10,695 nt of DNA from Bacteroidales bacterium UBA3389. Its GTDB lineage: Bacteria > Bacteroidota > Bacteroidia > Bacteroidales > P3. This document shows positions 1 to 7,450 of the stretch, in pieces. Numbering within the stretch: the stretch's first letter is position 1; every line of letters begins with the position of its first letter. The position numbers and the translations under genes are program-made. The notes beneath the pieces are model-generated. The model did not search any database, had not been told where the DNA came from, and saw nothing but the letters and a program-made list of their open reading frames with translations. Where the stretch lies: assembly GCA_002358835.1 (NCBI GenBank), contig DEPP01000125.1:561-11255 (forward strand), read 5' to 3'.

Positions 1-25
1 AACAGCCGACAGCCAAAGTAAAAAT

Positions 26-1012
26 TCAGCCTTCGTACATAAGGTTACAGCCTTTGATGACGCTGTTGTCGGCTCTTCCAAGCACCTCAAAGCTGCCGTC
101 GGTGTTGATTCTGCCCAAGTCTTCCGTTGCTATAAAACTGCAAGAGTCTATGTTTGCAAGGTCGATTATGTTGATAATGCCGCTCTTGCCTTGTTTGCAT
201 TCGCTGAAAGGGTCGTTGGTTTCTTTGACAATGACTTTCATCCAATCGGGACAAAGGAATAAACCGTCCGAAACGGCATACGCTTGAGAGAAAAGCTCAC
301 ACATTCCGTATTCGGAGGCGATTGAATCGGTGCCAAAAGCCTTGCAAAGTATGGAATGCAACTCTCGTTTCGAAATCTCTTTGCGTCTGCCTTTCATTCC
401 GCCGGTTTCGAACACCGTTGTGTGCTTCAGCTTGAACGTATGCTTTTCTGCCAAGTCCAAAAGTGCGTATGAGACTCCGAAAAGTATGGTTTTGATATTC
501 TTTTCCTCGTTTTCGATAAGCAGTTGTGCCACTTTGTCGAGTTTATAAGGGTAAAAACCGGAGTCTTTCGCTCGGCTCGATTTGATCAAACGGTCTATCA
601 TATAAATCAAAGAAGAGTTCGCTTGCTCCTGATAATTGGGCAGCATCGCCAAAAAGCAATAATCGTCTGCTTTTCCGAAGAATCGTTCGAATGCTTTGGT
701 GAATGAGCGTTCGTAGATGTCGTAATCGCGTATCCAATGTTTGCTTTGCAGGTTTGAAGTCGTTCCCGAACTTTTGAAAAAGCCTTTCGGCTCTTCTGAA
801 AAGGAGACTACCTTGTGCGTTCTGAAGAAAGAAATCGGCAGAAAGGGGATTTGATTGCTTTGTGTCGTGTTTTCGGGTTTCCGATTCAGCAGTTCGCACC
901 ATTTTTTGTAAACAGCATTGCGTTCATACTGCCATTTGAAAACCTGCAAACAACATTCTTCGAAATCTTCTTTTGATTCAAGCGTAAATATTCTTTCTTT
1001 CAGAGGTGTCAT
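26..1012 (-). CDS. LuxE-family acyl-protein synthetase / adenylate-forming acyltransferase
   Basis: The 328-residue protein carries the signature of an ANL-type adenylating enzyme of the LuxE branch. It has an SSGTTS phosphate-binding motif (residues 81-86), an SEYGMCE motif (about 233-239) matching the adenylate-binding A5 region, an ATEDLGR motif (295-301), and a hinge-like GRADNSVIKG (312-321). LuxE proteins activate a fatty acid as acyl-AMP and move it to a cysteine on the enzyme. Here Cys322 sits seven residues from the C-terminus, in the position where the acylated cysteine of luminous-bacterial LuxE lies (inference from memory). The chain ends just after the hinge motif, so there is no full ANL lid domain, as in LuxE. 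It is somewhat shorter than Vibrio-type LuxE (about 370). No lux genes are present, so a role in light emission is unlikely; the substrate is unknown. The start is the only good ATG and lies 26 nt after a promoter-like element. The usual LuxC partner would be off the left edge, if present. Confidence 0.85.
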   Translation of the reverse strand: MTPLKERIFTLESKEDFEECCLQVFKWQYERNAVYKKWCELLNRKPENTTQSNQIPFLPISFFRTHKVVSFSEEPKGFFKSSGTTSNLQSKHWIRDYDIYERSFTKAFERFFGKADDYCFLAMLPNYQEQANSSLIYMIDRLIKSSRAKDSGFYPYKLDKVAQLLIENEEKNIKTILFGVSYALLDLAEKHTFKLKHTTVFETGGMKGRRKEISKRELHSILCKAFGTDSIASEYGMCELFSQAYAVSDGLFLCPDWMKVIVKETNDPFSECKQGKSGIINIIDLANIDSCSFIATEDLGRINTDGSFEVLGRADNSVIKGCNLMYEG

Positions 1013-1018
1013 TCTTAG

Positions 1019-1026
1019 TATATTTG
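1019..1026 (+). promoter_or_regulatory. mrdA: candidate -7 element for mrdA-rodA
   Basis: TATATTTG on the plus strand fits TAnnTTTG and would give a leader of roughly 50 nt before the mrdA ATG at 1086. It lies 7 nt outside the divergent LuxE-like gene. No clear -33 TTTG is seen. A weaker variant, CATCTTTG at 1066-1073, is close to the start codon and could compete. Confidence 0.3.
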
Positions 1027-1037
1027 TTGTAATTTTG

Positions 1038-1045
1038 CAAACGTA
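1038..1045 (-). promoter_or_regulatory. candidate -7 element for the LuxE-like gene
   Basis: Minus-strand TACGTTTG fits the Bacteroidota -7 consensus TAnnTTTG and is followed by C as is common. It would start transcription about 20 nt before the ATG at 1012. No TTTG -33 box is found at the expected 19-21 nt upstream, so the call rests on one element. Confidence 0.45.
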
Positions 1046-1085
1046 TGAAAATAATTCGAAATATTCATCTTTGCAGAGTTAAAAA

Positions 1086-2939
1086 ATGAGGAATCCTTTG
1101 TCGTCGAGACGTTATGTTGTCATAGGAATATTTTTGATTGTCGGGCTTGTGTATCTTTGCAGACTCGCTTACTTGCAGATATTCGACGATACGTATGCGG
1201 AACTCGCCAACAGAAATGCTTTACGCTATGTTACGCAATATCCGTCCCGTGGGTTGATTTACGATAGGAACGGAAAACTTCTCGTTTACAACGAAGCGGT
1301 TTACGATCTTATGGTTATACCGCGTCAGGTGAAGAACATAGACACTTTGGAGTTTTGTAATCTGTTGAAGATAACAAAGGAAGAATTCATTAAAAAGATG
1401 GAAAAAGCGAGGGCATACTCGACTTATACTCCGTCAATCTTCGAAAAGCAAATCAGCAAGGAAGATTTTGCACCGATTCAAGAGAAGATATATCAATATG
1501 AGGGCTTTTACGCTCAGTCGCGTACCTTAAGATATTATCCGGAGTCTGTTGCGTGCCACGTTCTCGGTTACATAGGAGAGGTAAACGAAGATATGATTGC
1601 CAAAAATCCGTATTACAAAAAGGGAGACTACATCGGAATGAGCGGATTGGAGAAGTCGTATGAAGAAATCCTCAGAGGAAAAAAAGGAAGCAAAATCACA
1701 ATGGTCGATGTGCATAACAGAGAAAAAGGATCGTTCAAAGACGGAATTTACGATACCGCTGCAATTTCGGGAAAGAACCTTTACAGCACTATAGACATTG
1801 AGTTGCAAAAATATGCCGAAGCTTTGATGAAAAATAAAAGGGGTTGCATTGTTGCAATCGAGCCTTCGACGGGTGAAGTCCTTTGTTTTGTTTCCGCACC
1901 TTACTACGACCCGAATCTGTTGGTTGGAAGGGTGAGAGGAAAAAACTACAAGGCTCTGGCAGAAGATATTTCCAAACCTTTGTTCAACAGAGTGCTGATG
2001 GCGGAATATCCTCCAGGAAGTATTTTCAAAATAGCTCAGGCTTTGATTGCTTTGGATATGGGTGTGATACAGCCTAACAGCGGATTTGTTTGCGATAAAA
2101 GCCTTGTCGGATGCCACGGTCATCCTTCTGCAACAAATGTTCGCGATGCCATAAAGATGTCTTGCAATCCTTATTTCTACAGAGTGTTTCAACGAGTGGT
2201 GCAACAAACGAATCCGAATACTGGAAAGATTGACAGCAAGTATGGTTTGATGCTTTGGAATGCCGCTGCAAAACGTATGGGTTTTGGTACGCGTTTGGAT
2301 ATTGACCTTCCGAATGTTAGGAAAGGCTATATCCCCGATACGACTTTTTACAATAAATGGTATCCTTCTGGTTGGAATTTCCATACTATTTATTCCAATT
2401 CCATAGGTCAAGGAGAGGTTGGCGTGAATCCTTTGCAGATGGCAAACTTTGCTGCTTTGGTGGCAAACAGAGGCTGGTATATCACTCCGCATCTTGTTCG
2501 TAGCTATGGCGATGAAAAACAGAGAGAGAAGTTTGTAAAGTATAGCCAAAAGAATTACAGTTTCATCGCTTCATCTTACTGGGATTTGGCTGTGGAAGGA
2601 ATGTGGGGCGTTGTGCATGAGGCTGGCGGTACGGCAAGACGTGCAATGATTGATGATATTGCAGTGTGTGGAAAAACGGGAACGGCAGAAAATATTGGCG
2701 AAGACCACTCTGTGTTTATCAGTTTCGCACCTAAAACCAATCCAAAGATTGCTGTGGCGGTGTATATAGAAAATGCAAGAGGCGGTGGTGGTACTTGGGC
2801 AGCTCCGATTGCGAGTTTGGTGATTGAAAAGTATATAAAGGGTGAGGTAGAACGCAAAGAGATGGAGCAGATGTACATGGAAACAAATCCATGTCAGCCA
2901 TTGCCGTTGGTTCGCAAAGTAAAAAAGAAAAAGAACTAA
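1086..2939 (+). CDS. mrdA: penicillin-binding protein 2 (elongasome transpeptidase)
   Basis: This class B penicillin-binding protein cross-links peptidoglycan during side-wall growth, paired with the glycosyltransferase RodA. The 617 residues show one N-terminal membrane anchor (about 10-31), a PBP dimerisation domain (about 50-225, with SRGLIYDRNG at 54-63), and a periplasmic transpeptidase domain (about 250-585). All three catalytic motifs are intact: SIFK at 312-315 with nucleophile Ser312, SCN at 359-361, and KTGT at 530-533. GQGE at 441-444 is another conserved family element. The C-terminus is a short lysine-rich tail. Length is normal for PBP2. The rodA ATG follows 32 nt later in the same direction, so the two are almost certainly co-transcribed. 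Expected sensitivity to beta-lactams follows from the family. Unlike many operons of this kind, no mreB, mreC or mreD lies immediately upstream. Confidence 0.97.
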   Translation: MRNPLSSRRYVVIGIFLIVGLVYLCRLAYLQIFDDTYAELANRNALRYVTQYPSRGLIYDRNGKLLVYNEAVYDLMVIPRQVKNIDTLEFCNLLKITKEEFIKKMEKARAYSTYTPSIFEKQISKEDFAPIQEKIYQYEGFYAQSRTLRYYPESVACHVLGYIGEVNEDMIAKNPYYKKGDYIGMSGLEKSYEEILRGKKGSKITMVDVHNREKGSFKDGIYDTAAISGKNLYSTIDIELQKYAEALMKNKRGCIVAIEPSTGEVLCFVSAPYYDPNLLVGRVRGKNYKALAEDISKPLFNRVLMAEYPPGSIFKIAQALIALDMGVIQPNSGFVCDKSLVGCHGHPSATNVRDAIKMSCNPYFYRVFQRVVQQTNPNTGKIDSKYGLMLWNAAAKRMGFGTRLDIDLPNVRKGYIPDTTFYNKWYPSGWNFHTIYSNSIGQGEVGVNPLQMANFAALVANRGWYITPHLVRSYGDEKQREKFVKYSQKNYSFIASSYWDLAVEGMWGVVHEAGGTARRAMIDDIAVCGKTGTAENIGEDHSVFISFAPKTNPKIAVAVYIENARGGGGTWAAPIASLVIEKYIKGEVERKEMEQMYMETNPCQPLPLVRKVKKKKN

Positions 2940-2971
2940 GTTTCGGAAGTTTGGATTAAAGAGCTGTGGTT

Positions 2972-4240
2972 ATGGATAGAAGAAACAGAAATCTGATACA
3001 AAATCTCGATTGGGTGGTTATTGCTATCTATTTGGTATTGGTATTTTTCGGCTGGATAAATATTTATGCTGCGGTTTACGATGGCGAACATAGCAGTATA
3101 TTAGACTTTAGTTGCAGATACGGAAAGCAAATCATTTGGATAGGTGCGGCATTGCTGATAGCCTTATTTGTAATCATTCTCGATCCTAAGTTTTTCACTC
3201 AGACCTCTTATGTGATTTATGCTATCTTTCTTGCAATGCTGGTGGCGGTGCTTGTAATTGGTTCGGAGACAAAAGGAGCCAAGTCGTGGTTCGGGGTAGG
3301 TGATTTCGGAATTCAGCCTTCGGAATTTGCCAAAGCGGCAACTGCGTTAGCCTTAGCTAAATTATTATCCTCTATAGATGCGGATTTTAAGAAATTACGC
3401 ACAAAATTATCAGCTGCGGCCATAGTTTTGATTCCTATGATGTTGGTTCTGTTGCAGAATGACACAGGTTCGGCATTGGTGTTTATGAGTTTTGTTTTTG
3501 TACTTTTCAGAGAAGGATTGTCGAGTTATGTATTGATTTTCGGAGCTTTGTGTATATTGCTTTTCGTTCTGGCATTGTTGATAGATAAGTATATATTGAT
3601 AGGAATATTGTTTGCTGTGTGTATGCTTTTGTGGTATATTATCAAAAGGAAATCACACAAGACAAAAATATGGCTTTTCTTGGGTTGTTTCTTACTTGCT
3701 TCTGCCTTTGTGTTTGCAGTGGATATTGTTTTCGAAAAGGGATTGGAGCAACACCAAAAAGATAGAATAGAAGTGTTGCTTGGAAAGAAAGAAGACCTGA
3801 AAGGAGTCGGTTATAACGTTAACCAAAGTAAGATTGCAATTGGAAGTGGCGGATTTCTCGGAAAGGGATTCCTTAACGGCACTCAAACAAAATACAACTT
3901 CGTTCCAGAACAAGATACAGATTTTATCTTTTGTACGATAGGGGAAGAGTGGGGATTTTTAGGTAGTTCGCTAACTATTCTGCTGTATTTGATATTATGT
4001 ATAAGGCTTGTCAAGATGGCAGAACGTCAAAGGAGCAAATTCGCCCGTATATACGGATATAGCGTTGCCAGCATCATATTCTTCCATTTCTTTGTCAATA
4101 TCGGAATGACGATAGGCTTGTTGCCGGTTATCGGAATACCGCTTCCATTCCTAAGTTACGGAGGTTCGTCGCTTTGGGCTTTTACTTTGCTGTTGTTTAT
4201 CTTTATAAGACAAGACGCATCTCGATTGGAGCTGATTTAG
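2972..4240 (+). CDS. rodA: SEDS peptidoglycan polymerase RodA
   Basis: RodA polymerises lipid II into glycan strands in the inner membrane, working with PBP2 encoded just upstream. The protein is highly hydrophobic with about ten membrane segments and shows the SEDS family landmarks: GDFGIQPSEFAK (about 110-121), QNDTGSA (about 162-168), the large periplasmic loop region with VGYNVNQSKIAIGSGG, then FVPEQDTDFIF, and IPLPFLSYGGSS near the C-terminus. The Asp in the TDFIF segment (residue 317 from this start) corresponds to the essential Asp of characterised RodA proteins. I chose ATG 2972 (422 residues). An in-frame GTG at 2966 would add two residues. The protein is longer than E. coli RodA (370), with extra hydrophobic sequence in the middle (about residues 185-255). 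The gene ends before a bidirectional terminator. Confidence 0.95.
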   Translation: MDRRNRNLIQNLDWVVIAIYLVLVFFGWINIYAAVYDGEHSSILDFSCRYGKQIIWIGAALLIALFVIILDPKFFTQTSYVIYAIFLAMLVAVLVIGSETKGAKSWFGVGDFGIQPSEFAKAATALALAKLLSSIDADFKKLRTKLSAAAIVLIPMMLVLLQNDTGSALVFMSFVFVLFREGLSSYVLIFGALCILLFVLALLIDKYILIGILFAVCMLLWYIIKRKSHKTKIWLFLGCFLLASAFVFAVDIVFEKGLEQHQKDRIEVLLGKKEDLKGVGYNVNQSKIAIGSGGFLGKGFLNGTQTKYNFVPEQDTDFIFCTIGEEWGFLGSSLTILLYLILCIRLVKMAERQRSKFARIYGYSVASIIFFHFFVNIGMTIGLLPVIGIPLPFLSYGGSSLWAFTLLLFIFIRQDASRLELI

Positions 4241-4272
4241 AAACTTGATTTCAATTTTCTAAAACTTGATTT
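4241..4272 (+). repeat. 11-bp direct repeat after rodA
   Basis: AAACTTGATTT occurs at 4241-4251, immediately after the rodA stop codon, and again at 4262-4272, with a 21-nt period. It lies upstream of the terminator. No function is evident. Confidence 0.5.
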
Positions 4273-4315
4273 TGGCGGATTGTTTCTTGAATCTGTTTCG
4301 ACAAATCTTGAAAAG

Positions 4316-4352
4316 AAAAACGCAGAATATCGTTTCGACATTCTGCGTTTTT
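4316..4352. terminator. bidirectional intrinsic terminator between rodA and the desulfidase-like gene
   Basis: A perfect 13-nt inverted repeat, AAAAACGCAGAAT (4316-4328) and ATTCTGCGTTTTT (4340-4352), flanks an 11-nt loop. The loop can pair further as TCG-TTT-CGA past one A/C mismatch. The A-run on the left and T-run on the right supply a U-tract for transcripts in either direction, fitting its place between convergent genes: rodA ends 75 nt to the left and the minus-strand gene ends 25 nt to the right. Confidence 0.92.
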
Positions 4353-4377
4353 ATATTTGGTAAATCGTATTGGCTGT

Positions 4378-5661
4378 TTATTGCTTGCAACTCTTGTCTA
4401 ACATTATTTCTAAGACAAGATCGTCCATCTGATCCATACCAAAGCGTCCTATTTTGCCGAGATTTTCTATCGAACGGTCGATATCTTCTTCTGCAATGCC
4501 GTCTGTCTGATCCACAACCATGTTATTCATTGCCAAAAGTGCAGAATCGAAAGCTGAATTCAAGCCTGTTGAAACTTTAAGTGAACAACTTGGTTTTGCT
4601 CCGTCGCATACCATTCCTGTTATGGTGTTTATCATGTTTCTTATCACATAACAGACTTGCTGTAATCCTCCTCCTTGTAGGTAAACTATTGCAGTGCCGA
4701 CGCCGATTGAAGCATTGACAATTCCACATAGTGCAGACAGACGTCCGATTTTGTTTTTGATATATATGGATACAAGATTTGAAAGAGTCAATGCTCTGAT
4801 TGTTTCTTCTTTGCTTTTGTTCAAACTCTTGGCATACTCTATTACAGGAATGCTGCAAGTAATCCCTTGATTGCCACTGCCTGAATTACTATAGACAGGA
4901 AGAGTTGCTCCGTCCATTCTTGCATCTGATGCGGCACAAGTGGCAGCGATTATTCTCTTTCTTGTATTGGTGTCTTTGTCTTGTAACAAACACTTGCCTA
5001 TTCTCAAACCATAATCTCCTCTTTGTCCTTCTTCGGAAATCTTAGTGTTGATTTTCTCCATTTCACTTATCCATTCGAGGAAAGAGATCTCTGTTTTGTC
5101 TGCATATTCATAGACTTCTCTCAAACTAAGTGAAGATGCAATGTCGTTAATGCTTGCTTTTGTTGGAGCAGATTCTGATTCTGTGAAATCCTTTTGAAGA
5201 ATGATTTCGTCGTTTCTTTGTATGTGTACTATATTGAGGTGATTCTTGGCAATGATTACGCGAGATGATGATGTCTTACCATAACATATACATTCTATAT
5301 ATAATTTCTCGCTTGTATCTTTGTCTTGTATTGTTATCTTGTGAGAATCCATCCACTGCTTTGCTTCAGATAGATTTTCCTTTGCATTTTCCAATACTTG
5401 CAATTCCTTAGAGCTTTCACCACATACAACACCCAATGAAATAGCTATTGGAAGCCCAATCATGCCTGTGCCGGGTATTCCAACGCCCATTGCATTCTTT
5501 ATGATATTCTTTGATAACAGCATTTCGACTCTTTCAACCTCTTCTGCCAAAACCTCTTTTGCTTTTGCTGCAGCTAAGGCTACTGCTACGGGTTCTGTAC
5601 AACCAACGGCAAGAACGATGTTTGCCTGCATCAAATCGCGTATTTCGTTTTGTCTTTTCAT
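4378..5661 (-). CDS. L-cysteine desulfidase / serine dehydratase alpha-like Fe-S enzyme (UPF0597, CyuA/CdsB type)
   Basis: The 427-residue cytoplasmic protein belongs to the family of E. coli YhaM/CyuA and archaeal L-cysteine desulfidase, related to bacterial serine dehydratase alpha chains. These use a [4Fe-4S] cluster, not PLP, to eliminate H2S from cysteine or, in relatives, water from serine. Seen in the sequence: GCTEP at 20-24 with Cys21 as the expected active-site cysteine, GIPGTGMIGLP (61-71), SNSGSGNQG (258-266), and cluster-ligand candidates Cys312, Cys352 and Cys359. Their 40- and 7-residue spacing agrees with what I recall for the archaeal enzyme. Length is typical. The start lies 14 nt after the stop of the thioredoxin-like gene, so the two probably form one transcript ending at the hairpin near 4316-4352. 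Cysteine as substrate is inferred; serine or another beta-substituted amino acid is possible. Confidence 0.88.
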   Translation of the reverse strand: MKRQNEIRDLMQANIVLAVGCTEPVAVALAAAKAKEVLAEEVERVEMLLSKNIIKNAMGVGIPGTGMIGLPIAISLGVVCGESSKELQVLENAKENLSEAKQWMDSHKITIQDKDTSEKLYIECICYGKTSSSRVIIAKNHLNIVHIQRNDEIILQKDFTESESAPTKASINDIASSLSLREVYEYADKTEISFLEWISEMEKINTKISEEGQRGDYGLRIGKCLLQDKDTNTRKRIIAATCAASDARMDGATLPVYSNSGSGNQGITCSIPVIEYAKSLNKSKEETIRALTLSNLVSIYIKNKIGRLSALCGIVNASIGVGTAIVYLQGGGLQQVCYVIRNMINTITGMVCDGAKPSCSLKVSTGLNSAFDSALLAMNNMVVDQTDGIAEEDIDRSIENLGKIGRFGMDQMDDLVLEIMLDKSCKQ

Positions 5662-5675
5662 AAAGTATGAAGATT

Positions 5676-6245
5676 TTATTCTGAATATAATTTAGATAAG
5701 ACTTGGTCTCGATATTTTTTTACGTATTCTTTAGAAAATGTTTCAAAGTTTGTTTCTTTGTAAAACTCCTCTCCCATAAATACCAAAAAGATTTCAAACT
5801 CCGGAGCTTTGTGATAGCCGGGGCAGATTGTCAAAAGGTTCCCATCAGAGCCTAAAACAGAAAATGAAGGGTAAGAAAGCCTATTGTTAAGCAAGTAGTA
5901 AGCTAATTGATGTGCACTTCCGCGACCTCCTCTTTTGTTTGTGTTTTTGTAAACCTTGCCATTGAAAGTAACATCTTGCGATTGCTCGGCATTAAACTTG
6001 ATAGGGTAAAAATAATGATTGATAAGCTTTGCTATTAACGTATCTGTAAAAGTATCTTTGTCCATTCTCTTGCACCAACCGCACCAATCGGTGTAGCAAT
6101 CTACGAAATACTTTTTCGCATTTGAGCTATCGGCAATAGCTTTTTCTTGAGCCTCTTCTATGGATAGCCATTTTATTTCTTCCTGTCCTGATAACAGCAA
6201 ACTGAAACTTAACAATAAACTAAGGAAACCAAATTTTAATTTCAT
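5676..6245 (-). CDS. exported thioredoxin-fold protein (thioredoxin_7/DUF255-like)
   Basis: From the ATG at 6245 the protein has 189 residues. It begins with a clear signal peptide (KLKFGFLSLLLSFSLLLSG), so it acts in the periplasm or is membrane-tethered. A thioredoxin fold follows with the redox motif WCGWC (Cys55 and Cys58) inside DCYTDWCGWCKRMDKDTF. The likely cis-proline is Pro126 in LSYPSF. This resembles the thioredoxin_7 group common in Bacteroidota, where such proteins handle disulfide exchange on exported proteins; the partner is unknown. A TTG at 6272 in the same frame would add nine residues but lies at the -7 promoter element and would spoil the signal peptide, so I rejected it. 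It is probably co-transcribed with the downstream desulfidase-like gene (14-nt gap), though whether the two act together is only suggested by position. Confidence 0.85.
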   Translation of the reverse strand: MKLKFGFLSLLLSFSLLLSGQEEIKWLSIEEAQEKAIADSSNAKKYFVDCYTDWCGWCKRMDKDTFTDTLIAKLINHYFYPIKFNAEQSQDVTFNGKVYKNTNKRGGRGSAHQLAYYLLNNRLSYPSFSVLGSDGNLLTICPGYHKAPEFEIFLVFMGEEFYKETNFETFSKEYVKKYRDQVLSKLYSE

Positions 6246-6269
6246 ATAATCAATGTTTTTTTGAGTCCG

Positions 6270-6277
6270 CAAAGGTA
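6270..6277 (-). promoter_or_regulatory. candidate -7 element for the thioredoxin/desulfidase unit
   Basis: Minus-strand TACCTTTG followed by C fits TAnnTTTG and would start transcription about 18 nt before the ATG at 6245. The same ten bases, TTACCTTTGC, precede surE. No clear -33 TTTG is present. The element supports a separate unit downstream of the spoIID-like gene and the choice of ATG 6245. Confidence 0.55.
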
Positions 6278-6310
6278 ATCTTTTTTTTAGTTCTAAGAAT
6301 AGGTTCGTTT

Positions 6311-7450
6311 CTATTTTAGTTCTGAATCCATTTTATTTACAGTTGCTCCTTTGAAATAATGTTCTATTACTTGCCAATATTCATAACCCTCTTCGCACAT
6401 CTTGATTGCTCCTTCCTGACTCATGCCTACTCCGTGTCCGTAGCCTTTTCCGTTCAGTTTTACTTCGCCTCCCCACTCTTGAATGTCGAAATAAGTTGAT
6501 TTAAGCCCGAAATCTTTTCTTATAGTGGTGAGAGGGATTCCCAAGATGTCTTTTTTACGTCCTTCTTGTTGAGAGAAATGCAACAATTCTTGCTTTACGC
6601 TTTCTTCTTTGACGTTTATGCCTTTTGCTTTGAAGTAATTGAACCATGCTTTTTGCTTGATATATTTTTCCCATGTGTAGTTCTTGCAACCGATCGAGAA
6701 ACTATCAACCACAGTTCTCAAATAAGGAATATCTTTTCCCCATACATCTGAAGCATTTGCCGTTTGACCGCCCGAATTTGAGTGAAAAAGAGTCTCAATC
6801 AACTCTCCGTTCTCATCAACTATGATTTCGCCCCTGCTTTTGTAAGCTCCTTCGGTTACTTCTGCTTGATTGGCTCTTGTCTTGTAAGCTTGGCAGTGAA
6901 CATCATCGCAAAGGTGATAGCCGTCTTTTGAATGCTTGTTCTTGTTTCTAAATAAGTAATTCCTACAGCAAATAGCCTGCACTTTGAAAAAGTCAATGTT
7001 CTTTGTAGCTCCCCAAGTCTCCGATTGGACTACTCCTGCTATGTAATTCTCTTGCTCGACTATATTTATCAAAACAAGATTGCCGTTGCCGTTTACAGAA
7101 ACTTCCAAAGCGTCATCATATCTTCTTTCAGCGATTTCCGGAGCTATGGGCTTTAATCTGAAAAAGGATTTAATGCCTTCTGACTTGAAGGTTACCTTTT
7201 CGCTATTTGCAAAAACACTATCGTTAATACGAATTTCAACCTTGCCGTTTAGTGCAGATAGTTTTACGTTTGAAGTTCTTGAAAGACGGGTAAGATTGCC
7301 GTCAATCTCTACCGAGTATCTTCCAAAAGAAGGAACAAAACTTGTTTGTTTGATTTTCTGTTGAGAAAATACCCTTACTCTCAATTGTTGTGCAGATACA
7401 GAAACGCTACACAAGATTATAAAAAATAGAATTAAGCTTATCTTTTTCAT
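6311..7450 (-). CDS. secreted SpoIID/LytB-domain protein
   Basis: The 379-residue protein starts with a signal peptide (MKKISLILFFIILCSVSVSA, cleavage near residue 20). After an N-terminal beta-rich region (about 22-120), the SpoIID/LytB domain spans about 125-370. In Bacillus and Clostridioides, SpoIID is a lytic transglycosylase that cuts denuded glycan strands, and LytB-type relatives enhance amidases. The family landmarks are present: ENYIAGVVQSE (134-144) with Glu144 in the place of the catalytic glutamate, CDDVHCQAY (181-189) in the region where SpoIID binds zinc, FHSNSGGQT (222-230), and GKGYGHGVGMSQEGA (334-348). The gene overlaps the lpxB stop by four bases (ATGA), so translation is probably coupled. 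The organism shows no sign of sporulation, so the role is likely in cell-wall remodelling or division; that is inference. Confidence 0.9.
   Translation of the reverse strand: MKKISLILFFIILCSVSVSAQQLRVRVFSQQKIKQTSFVPSFGRYSVEIDGNLTRLSRTSNVKLSALNGKVEIRINDSVFANSEKVTFKSEGIKSFFRLKPIAPEIAERRYDDALEVSVNGNGNLVLINIVEQENYIAGVVQSETWGATKNIDFFKVQAICCRNYLFRNKNKHSKDGYHLCDDVHCQAYKTRANQAEVTEGAYKSRGEIIVDENGELIETLFHSNSGGQTANASDVWGKDIPYLRTVVDSFSIGCKNYTWEKYIKQKAWFNYFKAKGINVKEESVKQELLHFSQQEGRKKDILGIPLTTIRKDFGLKSTYFDIQEWGGEVKLNGKGYGHGVGMSQEGAIKMCEEGYEYWQVIEHYFKGATVNKMDSELK

Noticed and set aside
543..902. 119-codon minus-strand frame within the LuxE-like gene
   Set aside because: Alternative frame on the same strand as a gene with intact motifs; low-complexity arginine-rich product with no domain.
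1066..1073. CATCTTTG as the main mrdA promoter
   Set aside because: It has a mismatch at the first consensus base, its distance to the upstream TTTG (1034-1037) is 28 nt, and it would leave almost no leader.
1527..2549. 340-codon open frame on the minus strand inside mrdA
   Set aside because: It lies wholly antisense to a clear PBP2 with all catalytic motifs, shows no recognisable domain, and its composition looks like a reverse-frame shadow.
6246..6272. TTG start giving nine extra residues to the thioredoxin-like protein
   Set aside because: It overlaps the -7 element and places polar residues before the signal peptide; ATG 6245 gives a standard signal sequence.
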